Shown here: one piece after another, positions 10,181 through 21,835 of the stretch
How positions within the stretch are numbered: the stretch's first letter is position 1
Layout: each line of letters begins with the position of its first letter
Assembly: GCA_027579435.1 (NCBI GenBank)
Contig: JANBPK010000919.1
Coordinates: forward strand, 372,001-436,000
Source: Candolleomyces eurysporus
Lineage: Eukaryota > Basidiomycota > Agaricomycetes > Agaricales > Psathyrellaceae
Direction of reading: 5' to 3'
Length of the DNA: 64,000 nucleotides
Program-made: the position numbers and the translations under genes
Notes under the pieces: generated by a model
What the model saw: the letters and a program-made list of their open reading frames with translations, nothing else
Told to the model about the DNA's origin: nothing
Database searches by the model: none

Positions 10181-13100
10181 TCAAGTGGCAGTAAATTTCT
10201 GCGTAGCTTGGAAAGCAGTAGTAACGTTACCCAGTCCGACATTGGCATCACCACGCTGGATTGCGTCTGCAACAGCTCTCCACGCCTGATCTATGGTTGC
10301 GTCTGCCAGCGAATTGTCTCTGACGATCCGAGGCGCTGTCGAGTTCTCCGCCCAGGCAACAGACCCCGCCGCCGCCGTGATGGTCCAATTTCGCAAGCCA
10401 CTGCCTGCGACGGTACCAAAGAAGAATGAACCTGTCGACGTCATAAACGACGAGACAGTCCCAGACACGTCGGAAGGTCCAACATTTCCGAAGACTGCCA
10501 CCTCCAGGACGGGAATCGAAGATAAAGATTGATATAAGAGCGAAGAGGGTTCTGGGGGTACCGCCGGGTTGTTGGCGGTGTTGAGAACGAATTGAACCAG
10601 GGCTGTGGCAACATTCACAGGCATGGACGATAAATATTGTAGGATGACATGATTGGGCAGGTTGAGGGTCCCAAATCGACGGGGATCGAGGTCTGGCTGG
10701 GTAAACTCCGCACGAGGCGTTGAGCCAGGGAAAGTTGCGCTCAACATTTCGTTGACATAAACGACAGCTCGAGGAAGCGCATCTGCCTTCAAAACCGCAG
10801 CTTGCCGCGGCAGATAAGGTCGATTCTCCATATAGGGTAGGCGGAGCTGGAGAAGATCCAAGACGCCATAAATCGGCCTGTCAGGGAAGCATGCCGCGTC
10901 AAACGCAGAAGCAGCTGTCGGGTTGTCAAGATTGAATACTGTTGTCTCAAACTGCTGGACCTGCTGCAACAATTGGGGGGNAGAAGCCCGGATAACAGGC
11001 TAAGGGTGGGGGGNAACAATAAGGTGGAGCTCGAGTAAAGTGATCCAATGTTCGTCGAGCTCCCGTTGAACGGCAAGAGGATTGGGGAACGGCCGAGTAC
11101 ACCCTTAAAAGTTGCAAGGTCTTCTGTACGTTGCGCAAGGGTAGTTGCCCAGTAGTTTCTCAATGCAGATTCACGTTGCGTTGATGAAGCTATATAACCG
11201 AAAACGGTCAGTCATTTGTAACGCTATTATTAGATGGTGACCTACCGAGAGCAAAAGTATACATCCGATCGAGCGCAGTCTGAGCTTTCGGCCCAACCCT
11301 GGATGTCTGGGAATCAACAGGTCGCCCCTGATTGACAAACGAAGTTGACGGCCGGGAGATTGTCTGCGCGGCAAAATTGTAGGTGTATCCAGCGATGGTC
11401 GAGGTAAAGGAATCCCCCTTTGAGTCGGTAGGCCCGTCGCTCGAACCCAACTCAGACCAGGGTAGACCTTGCACAAATTGCTGCATTTTATCTGCGGAAC
11501 CCGTGTCTTGAGTTTGGACAACGTTCCAGAGCAATGCCGCCCGGGCCCAAAGTGTACGGTTTGGATACGATTCGCTGTTCAAAGCGTTGCCCGTATCAAC
11601 CAACAAGGATTGCGCCGAACAGTCTTTTTGTCCCCTACTACCCTGGGCGAACCAAAGGCTGTTGTACACCTCGGCATTGGTGAAGTTGCTTGAAAATTGC
11701 TGATTGATGGTAGGTACGAGATCAAGGATGTTCTGGGCCAGTCCATTACACTGGGCGGATGATGTGCATACGCAGGTGGCGTCTGCAGGGGAAAAAAAAA
11801 AAATTAGTGCCTGGTGCCTTCAAAATTAGAAGATGAAGAAAACGTACTCATGTTACAAAGGGACCCTACAAGACCAGAATCGCATGTTGCTGCTGTCTCT
11901 GTCTTTCGCTTGGTCATCACCACTGCTACAGCGATAACAACGGCGAGCACCGCAACGCCAAAAACAGAGATCATGATCCAGATGCGTCTCGAAAATTGCG
12001 GTAGAAAGCCACAACAGCCTTTACGAGGATTGTCGCCATGAGCTGGAGGGGCAGTTGCATAGACACCGTAGTTGAAGGTGGGAGGCGGATTGGGGTTGTC
12101 CACATCTCGCCGCCGCAGAGGCTGCCATGATGCACTGCGTGCGCTCTTCCCTTGGGTGCTGCCTTGATAGGTCGATGTATCGGATTTCGTAGCGGAGTAA
12201 TAGGACAGGGGGCGTTCGTGCTGATATTCCTTCTCCAATAGTCCGTGCAACTGGCCGGCACGGTTGACCAACTCAGGCAAGGGAGCGGCCTCGTCGGCTC
12301 TGCGATACTGGGCCTCCACTGCCAGAGGAATGTCCGGAATTAAGGGAACAGGTGGGAGGGGTTTGGTCGACTTTCGCCAGTTGAGCATCCGCCTGACGGA
12401 GTGCGGTATGGATATCCGGGAAATAAATGATGGGGCAACGCTCTTGAAGGAATGAACGGATTGTCGGGCATCGTGTGATGGTTGGGGATTTCTATGGATG
12501 CGTCTCTGCGTGATGGTAGGCGGTGGAGGTTCGATCGGGACACCCAAAGCGGCCTTGTACTCCATGATTGAATCATCGTCGTACTCCTGGTCCTCCAGGT
12601 CATACAGACCATCTTTCTCATGGCCAGAGACGGAAGTGGGAAAGGTCTGGGAAGGTAGAGTTCCACGGATAGTTCTTGATGGAACGAGCGTCGCCGATGC
12701 AACTCCTACGACAGTAGGTGGTTGACCCTGTGGGACTCGCGGTGCACCGGGGTATCCCTGGCTGGAGTGAAGGGTTTCCGAGTCCGAAGACATACGGGCA
12801 CTAGCCTCTGGGATCGCGGCAAAAGAGCTCGGTGGCGCTGCTCTGAGGCGACTTGGCTGTTGGGGGCGATGGTATGTTACGGGAGGCGGGTACGTCATTT
12901 CGGAGATGCCGCTGAAGGCATCACTGGCGGTGGACTTTCTCCTAGCCCTCCGTAGGTCTTTGTTCTCTTGCAGAAGAGAGGTAATGAGCGATGTCGGCAA
13001 GAGGCGCTCCTCTGCTGCGTCTACAGAGATACCAGAAATCCCAGAAATCCCAGAAGCCGCATCGTTCCAGTCACGGACAGGTGGCTTTGGGCGGCTACGC

Positions 13101-13423
13101 GAACCCTGTGACTGTGAGGTGTCTGAGCCAGACGCAGCCCTTGATGGATCAGGTAGAGGTCTTGTTGCTGGCAGGTTGACCCCTCTGCGGGGAACGAGCG
13201 GGCGGACAGGGGATCCAAATTGGCCCCTGGTTGACGAGGCTATTGACGGGGTTCCAGTGCTAATGGGGGAGGCAGGGATGGAAGAGGGAGGGGGTGGAAA
13301 TGCCGAGAAACTAATGGTGCTTTCTGCTATGCCGGAGGCGTTAGTATCTAGAGAGGGCCTTGAAGCATGTCGAGAAGGATGCAGAGATGCCTTGAAGTCT
13401 GGGTCCTGGGGTGAACGGGCCAT
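10181..13423 (-). CDS. Single-pass membrane protein with disordered N-terminus
   Basis: I know no characterised homologue, but the layout is that of a conserved basidiomycete type II membrane protein. Residues 1 to about 480 are rich in Ser, Pro and Arg and predicted disordered (start MARSPQDPDFKASLHPSR at 13423). One hydrophobic helix (IWIMISVFGVAVLAVVIAVA) is followed by MTKRKTET. A long, probably extracellular or lumenal domain has paired cysteines near CDSGLVGSLC and CVCTSSAQC, several N-x-S/T sites and blocks such as LWARAALLWNVVQ and LPNHVILQYLSSMP. The last exon ends near FQATQKFTAT. Ns at 10981 and 11014 break the frame; with both removed it reads straight through from SLYSSSTLL to LLQQVQQFETT. 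A cell-wall or surface role is only a guess. Confidence 0.75.
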
Positions 13424-14028
13424 TCTGGCGAGTTGCCAAGGTCAACCGACCAACACCAAAGTACGATAGGAGTTAGCAGGACTGAGAGTGAGCACCAAGG
13501 CTGGACATAGCCAGGAGGCAGCGAGATCGATGGTGGGCAAAAGAAGGGACGGTGTAAAAGAGTGTGTGAGCAGTGGAGGCTGGGTGGGTATGATAGTTGG
13601 TGATGGAAAGCAGAGACTTGATTCGTGATGGCGAGTCTTCTCCGCTCTACCGTTCCAGGTGTTTCTGTCATGCGGTCCATTGTGATGGAATTGATCTACT
13701 TTTGTTCCTGGATTCGGCTCCTCGTTCGATGTGGAAAAATGCTCTGGCACTACATCGTTGTTTGACTTTTCAAGCATTCAAAAACTGGCAGGTAAATCCA
13801 TTCATCCTACAGCGCCGTAAAGGTGACTATACACGCTATGTCGACTTACTATAGGACCTATAACCTATCCATCATGCAGAGAAATCGAAATTGGCGATAG
13901 AACATACAACTAGTAAAAGGACTATAAAAGGCTGAGCAAAACATACATGACGTGATATAGCGAAGGAATCCAAAGTTCAGGAAGCGCAAGCCTAGGGCGC
14001 AGGCGCACAAACCTGGTCCGCATCCATC
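13424..14028. other. Intergenic: membrane-protein leader and RAC1 3' side
   Basis: It holds the 5' side of the membrane-protein gene and the 3' side of RAC1, both on the minus strand. A 111-codon minus ORF at 13442-13777 has no recognisable domain and biased Pro/Ser/Leu content. I treat it as non-coding. No RNA gene or repeat is seen. Confidence 0.4.
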
Positions 14029-15029
14029 TTAGAGGATGACGCACTTTGGTCCGGAGCCCTTGTTACCCTTGCTGGAGCGCTGGGGAGGGTTCACTACACA
14101 GGAGTCAGGCATCCGCAAAACCATATGCGGGGTGAAATGGGTGCTCACAGACTGCACGGATGGCCTCGTCAAAGACGGTTTTCAAACCCTTCTGCGTCAA
14201 AGCTGAGCACTCGAGGTACTTCACAGCGCCGATGTCCTTGGCCATTGCAACACCCTGAGAGTACTGGATAGGTGCCATTCGTCTGACCGAACAGAACGTT
14301 GAGTATCCATGGCAGGCGGAAGTGGGAAGAAGAGAAAACTTGCCGTTCTCGAAGTTTCTCAATCGTTGCCTGGTCTTCACGAAGATCCAGCTTGGTACCA
14401 ACGAGCACGATCGAGGTCGATGGTGCGTGGTGGGAAATCTCAGGGTACCACTAAGCGCATGCCCGAACGAGCGTCAGTCGGGGCGCCCTTTCTTTCGTAA
14501 AAGCTGGATGGCTTACCTTCGTTCTTACGTTCTCGTAGCTAGGGGGACTAACAAGGGAAAAGCAGATCAAAAAGACATCGGTCTGCGGGTATGACAGGGG
14601 ACGCAAGCGGTCGTAATCTTCTTGACCAGCCGTATCCCACAGTCCGAGTGAAATGGTCTTGCCGTCAACCATCACATTGGCGGAATAATTATCGAAGACT
14701 AGAAGGGTGTCACTGCGTTAGAAATGAAATGCTGCGAAGAGCTTGCGAGGCATACCCGTTGGTATATACTCTCCCTAGCGACAAGCGTCAGGCACCATGG
14801 AGCAGAATGAGCCGGTATGGGACATACCGGGAAGGCGTTCGTCGTGTACGAAATGAGGAGACATGTCTACGTGGATAGCCTGTTGAGCCAGGCGTCGAGC
14901 CAACACGACAGACACCTGCGTACCTTTCCTACAGCACCGTCTCCAACAACAACACCTGGCAGGGAAATGATCAGCCATGGGCCGGGTGGGCATCCAGGAA
15001 AGCGAGGGCGTACATTTAATCGCTTGCAT
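14029..15029 (-). CDS. RAC1: Rho-family GTPase Rac1
   Basis: A small GTPase that controls actin, polarity and NADPH-oxidase signalling at the plasma membrane. Exon 1 encodes only MQAIKC. The P-loop GDGAVGKT is split by an intron after the lysine. The effector loop reads [14 protein letters not shown], switch II is [20 protein letters not shown], the G4 motif is [10 protein letters not shown] and G5 is [20 protein letters not shown]. The tail has [15 protein letters not shown] and the CAAX box CVIL; the Leu end predicts geranylgeranylation. Length, about 190 residues, is standard. Rac is preferred over Cdc42 because of MQAIKC and the polybasic tail. All residues needed for GTP binding and hydrolysis that I checked are present. 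Confidence 0.95.
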
Positions 15030-15568
15030 GGTATCTTAGACAGGTGGGGGCGCGTTCAGAGGTGGGTGCAGGGAAAGAGAATCGTGTCGTTATCGGGACA
15101 GCAGCAGAGCTGGACGAGAGGGTCAGCACGACGGAGGGAGGCAGAAGGACGTTGCAGAAAGGACCTTGGAGAGTGGAAAAGAGGAAGGTGGAGGGTATCA
15201 GACAGGGGACGACGGATGTGAGCGATGCAAGGTGTTGTTGCACGCCCATGTCCACCTCAAACACTCCCAATCCTTTTCCCACGCACCTCCCCCTTTCAAC
15301 CTGCCGCTTATACATGTGCTCAGATGCTCAGAAATCAAGAGAGACTGCGAATTCTTTCATGATACAAACTAATACACGGCTGTAATCTACGGTATTCGAA
15401 TAGACAGCCTCCTACATAGCTGGTGGCGAGATACGGTGCAAGATATAGAAACATCGGTGCGGCAAGACAACATAATACATAGTGTACATCGGTCAGATAG
15501 CGACTTGATAGCGGATGAACGAACAATAAGATTGAAAAAAATGGAAAATGCAAAGCGNAAAAAAACCC
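15030..15568. other. RAC1 5' flank and downstream gene's 3' flank
   Basis: Pyrimidine-rich stretches, visible as purine tracts on the given strand at about 15040-15200, are typical of a fungal promoter or leader upstream of the RAC1 ATG. The rest is 3' flank of the zinc-finger-like gene and includes an N at 15558. Open frames here are short and without domains. Confidence 0.4.
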
Positions 15569-17402
15569 TCAGCTTTCCAGCAACAGCCGTCTCCTCTTCG
15601 CCGGAGGACTCCCAAGGGCGCTCGAGGGAGCCACCTTTCGCTTCTGGGATTTCTCCATCTCCTCCAGCTCAGCATCGATATCCTCAGGCGTAGGTATTTC
15701 CTCCGGAAGTGAGAAGGGCGCTAGAAGTCCAATGCCAAGTCCGGGATCTGGAGGTAGTGGGCCAGTCCGCAACACGGGACTGTCATCCCCCAGAGATCTC
15801 GTGGACTTTTGTGGGCTTGACTGGCTGGTAATCCGATTCCAAGGACTACTCAGCACCGCAAATGGGTCCGAGTGTAGCAGACTGTCGCTGAACAAATCAT
15901 CGGAGAGCGCAGAAATGGTCCGCTTGTGACGGGCGGGGGTTTCACGGAGAATGGATGAAAGGGGAGAGGACCCGTACCTGCCATTGGCTTTTGAATGCTT
16001 CTCAAGTGGCGAGCCCATGCGGCTCTTGAAGAACCAAGGTCTGGAACTCGACTTGACCGAAAAGCCAAAGGTGGACGGCGTCTTCAGGTCACTAGAACGG
16101 GAAACATTTGGAGTGGAGAAGGGTGAGGATCGTGGACTCGCGCCCACAAACGCGCCCTTTGTAAGGGGACTAGAGCCGGGAGGAGCAAGCATTGTGAGAG
16201 GGACATCTCTATTTTGCGAATGGAGGGGATGGCTTGGACTAGGGAACCGCCATGGTTGGTCCGAAGGAAGTGGCGGCGGGGAATGACGGAACGACGGCGT
16301 CGCCGATGAATCGTAAGGGGATTGCGGGACAGCAGGTACCACCGGAGGCTCACACGTTTCATCGTTAGACTGCGTGTCAGGAAGTTGCGAGGGTTCCGCG
16401 AGTGGGGAGTGGGGAGGAGTTTGTACCTCGCTAGAGTCTGTTGGCAATGCTTGCCGCTCTTCCGAGGAGCTAGATCGCGAAGCAGTGGGAGGGATCACAA
16501 TCACACCCTGTTTCTTGTCGCGCCGTGGTTTATCTTCTGAGAGAGACGTTCTGAATTTGGATTTATGGCCCACAATGTCCTCGTTGGTTTGGGGAGCGAC
16601 TTCCATGTTCAAAAGTTTGTCGTGAGGCTCTTCACGCGGCTTGACCTGCTTGTTCTCCTCTGCAACTGATGAGCGTCTGTTTCGAGTATAAGGCAAACAA
16701 AAAGAACGCACTTCCTGAGCCGCGACCCCGTGGTTTATCGTTTGTATCCCGTCGATTCGACATGGCAATTTTGTGTTTCTCAAAAACGTGTCGTCTCCAC
16801 ATACTTTTGGCGTTGACGCCGGCGTATGTTCTGCGACAGAATGTGCAGCGGAGGCGGGGTTCTTCACCCTCTGGCCAACCTTCTGATCCCCGGTCCTTCA
16901 AGTCTTTCTTCCTGGCGGGGCACCAACCTCTTGGAGGCTCAAGTACCGGCGGGTAGGGGATGGCTTGTGGATTGGTGTTGTTCTGGTGGATAAAGTCGTT
17001 GCAGTCGAGGAACCACTCTGGGTTGTCCGCGAGAACTTGATAGCAGAGGCCTTCGGGGTACAGGTGGGAATTAGGAAACGTCGTGAAAGGCGGATGGACG
17101 AAGACGACGTTGGGATCTGTTGGCAATGGGTCCATCCCTGGCAAAGTGAGAGCCTCATGGGAGCGAGCTTGACGTGTCATGAATTTTGGGCGGTTCTCGG
17201 CAGGACCATAGAGCGAATTCGGGGTGTAGGGAAGAGGCTGGAACGACTTGGCTGCAGGCGCGAAAAATTCGAGGGTGGATGATGTGCTGAGCCGACGCTT
17301 CGTGAGCTTGCTGACGAGACTAGGGGAAGAGAGCCCTGAGAAGGATTGCGAGGGCGCGAGGGCCGGGGCCGACGCTTCAGACATGGTGGTAGACAGCGAC
17401 AA
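15569..17402 (-). CDS. Basidiomycete protein with C2H2-like finger, Ser/Pro-rich tail
   Basis: There are two coding blocks. The first starts MSLSTTMSEASAPALAPSQS (17402; an inner ATG at 17384 is equally possible). It ends with a zinc-finger-like motif, RCTFCRRTYAGVNAKSMWRRH, continuing as VFEKHKI (C-x2-C...H-x4-H spacing). That motif is preceded by LYPEGLCYQVLADNPEWFLD. After a short intron the second block is long, Ser/Pro/Lys-rich and low complexity, with SPLTKGAFVGASP and a basic end, SPPAKRRRLLLES, that could serve as a nuclear signal. Similar architecture (single finger, disordered tail) occurs in conserved hypothetical basidiomycete proteins. Nuclear localisation is inferred and the function is unknown. 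Confidence 0.75.
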
Positions 17403-17614
17403 CGATACGGAAGCGATGGGGAAAGCGATGAGCTCGAGAGATGCTGCGATGAGGGGGAGATAGGCTAGGGGAGATGAGAGAACAAAGCGAAGGAAGGCGT
17501 TTGTTTATTGGCTCGCTTGTTTACTGCCTCAAGGCCCGAGTATCACCGCCACAACTCGACGCGTCAGTCACGTGATCGAGTCACCCGTCAATATTGCATC
17601 AAATCTATGTACAT

Positions 17615-18300
17615 CTAGAATATCAATGAAATATACCTAGAAAAAGCAGGATGTGAGTTTCGGAACTGAGAGTAGAGTCTGGACCCTTACCCAGCGATCA
17701 TCACCATTCCGCCCAGAGGTGTGACTGGTCCAAAGTGTTTGAAACTGGGTAAAAGTCAGTCCAAATATCCTGGGAATGCAAGAAGGGTCCTACCGATCCT
17801 TAGCCAAAACCAGGGCAAAGATACTTCCGGAGAAGAGCAATCCTCCAGCCGCAATTGTGGGGCCAGCAAAACGACTCGACGCGAACCGGGGATGGAGGGA
17901 AGTCAACATCAGGGCCAGTCCATTATAGACCTGAGGATTGTCAGCGGACGGTTACTTGAGGAGGTCATGTGCACCAACAGCATAGCTTGCTCCTGTTTCC
18001 CAAGCGTGAATTTGGTCTGGGGTGATGCCTGTGCGTTTTCGAAGGCCATGGGCTGAAATCAATTGACAAAACTCAATGAGTAGGCTCTGTGACAGCGAGC
18101 GGGTGTCTTGCTTACCTCCAAAGGCGCCTGTCATTACTCCTGCGGCCACTGATTAAGGAATACGTCGTTCAAGTGCTGCCAATCGGTGAACAACGATGCT
18201 TCTCACCGAAGGCTGCTCCGGCTCTCCAGAGAAGGGTCTGCCGGGAAGAAAATAAAGGACGAGGGTCTAACAAGGGTGTAGATGAAGTTGGATTTACCAT
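17615..18300 (-). CDS. TMEM256/DUF423 small membrane protein
   Basis: A small multi-span membrane protein of the DUF423/TMEM256 family; its biochemical role is unknown. The conserved core is TLLWRAGAAFG, AAGVMTGAFG, AHGLRKRTGITPDQIHAWET, ASYAVVYNGLALML, HPRF, FAGPTIAAGGLLFSGSIFAL, LGGMVMIAG. Six short exons are needed. The best start is an ATG at 18298-18300 that stands alone in its exon, followed directly by gtaaat and a 60-odd nt intron. The last exon is tiny and encodes YISLIF-stop. The gene is divergent from SPB1, with about 210 nt between starts. The start is inferred from frame and splice signals; the family call is firm. Confidence 0.85.
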
Positions 18301-18511
18301 TGTCGCTGTAGGAGTGAGGGGAATGGAACGAGTTGGAAAGTGAACCAAAAGTCAACCTTGCCGGCAGAGCGAGGCGCTTCCCGTCGGCACATCTCGTGGC
18401 GCACCTCCCACTCGGACCGGAAGGGCATTGATCCTTGCTACCAAATGCGTGCAAACAGGGATGCCATCACTGAATTTTCGAAACTCTGACTTCAGCGGAT
18501 GAACTGCAACC

Positions 18512-21500
18512 ATGGGTAAAGCCCAGAAAAAGACTGGAAAGGGTCGATTGGATAAATACTACAAACTAGCCAAGTATGTTCTAGTCTTCTTAGTCGTCCA
18601 ATGACCCAGATGAACATCTCGAATCCAGGGAGCAAGGATATCGCGCACGTTCAGCATTCAAGTTAATTCAGCTCAACAAAAAGTACTCCTTCCTCGAGTC
18701 AGCAAGATGTACCATAGATCTGTGTGCTGCGCCCGGTGGTTGGCTCCAAGTGGCTAGCAAATACATGCCTCCCAATAGTCTGATCGTTGGTACGACCCCG
18801 CATCCTCCCAACTACCATGGTGGTTGCTCATTCACTCTTAGGTGTCGATCTGGATCCCATTAAACCTATACCCCGAGTTACCACCTTCGCAGCCGATATC
18901 ACCACTACCCACTGCCGCAATCTCCTTCGAGGGGAGCTGAAGGACTGGAAAGCAGACGTTGTTCTCCATGATGGTGCTCCAAACGTCGGAACTGCCTGGA
19001 TCCAGGACGCTTACTCTCAGTCCGAGCTCGTACTCATGAGTTTGAAGCTGGCTGTCGAATTCCTCATCAAGGGTGGCACATTCGTTACGAAGGTCTTCCG
19101 GAGTGTGGATTATAACAATCTCATCTGGGTGTTCAACCAACTCTTTGGAAAGGTTGAAGCCACAAAACCCCCGTCATCCAGGTGAGTCTGTCATTTCATA
19201 TGCGTGTATTCTTACAAACTCGATCTCCCCTTAGAAACGTTTCTGCCGAAATCTTCGTTGTTTGTCGGGACTTCCTAGCTCCCAAACACATTGATCCAAA
19301 GTTTCTGGATCCCAAACACGTCTTCAAGGATCTCTCATCCTTGACCCCACTGGATAAAGGGTCTTCGGCCAATGACGTCCAAGCGAACGTCTTCCACCCA
19401 GAGAAGAAACGAAGACATCGAGATGGTTACGCCGACGGCGATTACACGCTCTTCAAATCGGTTCCTGCCTCGACATTCATTCATTCCAACGATCCTGTCG
19501 GAGTTCTAGGCTCTTATAATAAAATCACTTTTAGCACGGAGGAAGAGAAAGGGTATGTCATATCTCGTCATCATCTCACCGCACGCGTACTCACTTCCAG
19601 CAAAGTTGGCTCACGCTTGGGGTTACCAAGGACGAAATCAAGGCCAATTGCGATGATCTCAAAGTCCTTGGTAAGGGTGACTTCAAGGCCCTCATAAAGT
19701 GGAGATTAACTCTGCGAGAGGAGGTGAGCACTTGCACGATATTCCCAATGAGCTGCCGGTACTCAAATGTCCGTGTTATTAGCTTGGTCTGGACGTATCT
19801 ACTAAAAACATGGAAGACGCGACGGAGGTGGTAGAGGTCACAGAGGAGGTTGATGAGGAACAACAGATATCCGAAGAGGTGAACCTAAAATTACTTCCCA
19901 AACAGCATTTCACTGACTCGATGATTCCACTAGCTCGAACGACTCAACGCAGAGGCGGCCGCACGAGCGAAGCGCGAAAGAAGGCGCGCAAACGAAATAA
20001 AAAACCGCACCATACAAAGAATGCAGCTTCAAATGACAGCACCACTCGACATCGGTCTAGAGCAAAACGACGCGTCTTTGAACATCGGTCAAGATGACAT
20101 CTTTGATCTGGAGCACACTGAGCGGCATTTAAAGCGCAAGCAGCGCGCCAACTTCATGACTGACAACGACGGAGACATCGTGATCGACGAAGATGACGAG
20201 GACGACGCAAAGGTCGATGAAGATGAAGATGAATCGATACTAGATGAGGAGGAAGAGCGACAGAGAAAAGTGGCCGCGCTTGAGGCCGAGATAGATGGCC
20301 TCTACGACGCTTACCAAGAACGCCTACGGGAACGAGATACCAAGTTCAAGGTCAAGGAGGCGCGACGAAAGAATGCTCAGAGGGAGGAATGGCATGGTGT
20401 TCAAGACGCGTCTGATTCTGAGGGATCGGACGATGGAAGCGAGGGCGGCTGGGACGTTATGGAGCGGGCCAAACAAGCAGCGGGCGAATCCAGCGACTCT
20501 TCAGATGAGGAAGATGAGGAGGAGGAGGTAAAACCCGCCAAATCTTCCCAGAAATTGAAGCGGGGTACCGACACGCAAGACAGTAGAACGTCTAAACGAC
20601 GCAAGTTGTTGACGGACTTGGTCCCTGAATCGAACGGAAACAAAGCCTCTCCCATTTGGTTCCAGCAGGGTGTATTCGCTGGAGTCGACGGCCTGGATGT
20701 TTCTGAAGACGAAGACGGAGAGATGGACGAGGACAGTGCTGATGGCATGGATCTCGACGATGACGGCCAGCCGAGTAAGAAAGGCGATGAGAGTCAGGCG
20801 GACAACGATGACGACTACGAAGATGACTTCGAAGTCGTCCCTCAAGATGGTTCTGAAGACGAAACAATGTGGGACGTGGAAGGGGACAACGAGGAAGCAG
20901 CGAAACTGGAGCATATCAAGAGTGAGCCCGACGCTGTCACCACAAGATATTTACTAATCGCATCGTCATAGGACACGGATTGCTCACCGCTGAAGCCGTC
21001 ACTCTCGCTCAGCAACTCGTCAACCGCGAAAAGACGCGCACAGAACTCATCAATGATGGCTTCAATCGTTATTCTCTCAACTCCAAGGACGGCTTACCGT
21101 CGTGGTTCCTGGAAGAGGAAGCTAAGCACTACAAGCCCAACATTCCGGTCACCAAGGAGGCCATAGCTGCATTGCGTGCCAAGCAGCGTGCTTTGGATGC
21201 TCGTCCCATCAAGAAGGTCGCAGAGGCTAAAGCTCGGAAGAAGTTGAAAGCTGCGCAGAAATTGGAGAAGGCCATGAAGAAGGCAGAAGGTGTCATCTCA
21301 ACCGCAGATATGACAGAACGGGAAAAGGCACAGCAAATTGAAAAGCTCATGAAGAAGGGTGCTTCGGCTGCGAAGAAGGCTAAGAGTCAAGTCAAGGTGG
21401 TTGTGGCCAAGGGAGCTAACAGGGGCGTGAAGGGAAGGCCAAAGGGAGTCAAGGGTCGTTACACTATGGTGGACCCACGCATGAAGAAAGAGGTCAGTGA

Positions 21501-21597
21501 TATACGTTGCATCATATCTCGCTACCTTCTGATTCGGCTTCTCTAGTTGAAAGCGAAGAAGAGGAAGGAAAAGGCGAACAAGAAGCGTTCACGTTGA
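18512..21597 (+). CDS. SPB1: AdoMet-dependent rRNA methyltransferase Spb1
   Basis: Spb1 2'-O-methylates 25S rRNA in pre-60S particles in the nucleolus. The start is [20 protein letters not shown]. The N-terminal FtsJ domain has [15 protein letters not shown] (catalytic Lys), the SAM site [23 protein letters not shown] (Asp), FVTKVFRS (Lys) and [11 protein letters not shown] (Glu), so the K-D-K-E tetrad is complete. A long acidic middle (about 20150-20930, many Asp/Glu runs) follows the DUF3381-like region. The C-terminal Spb1_C domain contains [19 protein letters not shown] and ends with a Lys/Arg tail, [15 protein letters not shown]. Introns are few and short. The neighbour downstream is convergent. 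Confidence 0.93.
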
Positions 21598-21835
21598 CAG
21601 CTCCTGCATGAATCCAGTCTATTTTCTCCGAGCTGTGTACATGGTCTATGAGCATGATGTTAGCATTAGTATGGGGTACATTAATGATGCTTCTAGTGTA
21701 AGACAGGGATTGAGTTACAATCCTTCAGAGAAATCTTCCTCGAAAAGAGGGGGCGACTGTGTGGTCGCAACACCACGGGTCAGCCATTGACAGTGCCTGA
21801 GGAAGCGATCCCATTGAATATCTGAGGCGTCGGAG

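Noticed and set aside
9913..10272. A 119-codon strongly hydrophobic minus ORF
   Set aside because: It overlaps the end of the membrane-protein gene in another frame; the hydrophobic residues come from AT-rich 3' flank.
11804..13469. Several plus-strand ORFs of 60-190 codons
   Set aside because: All are shadows of the GC-rich, low-complexity membrane-protein gene.
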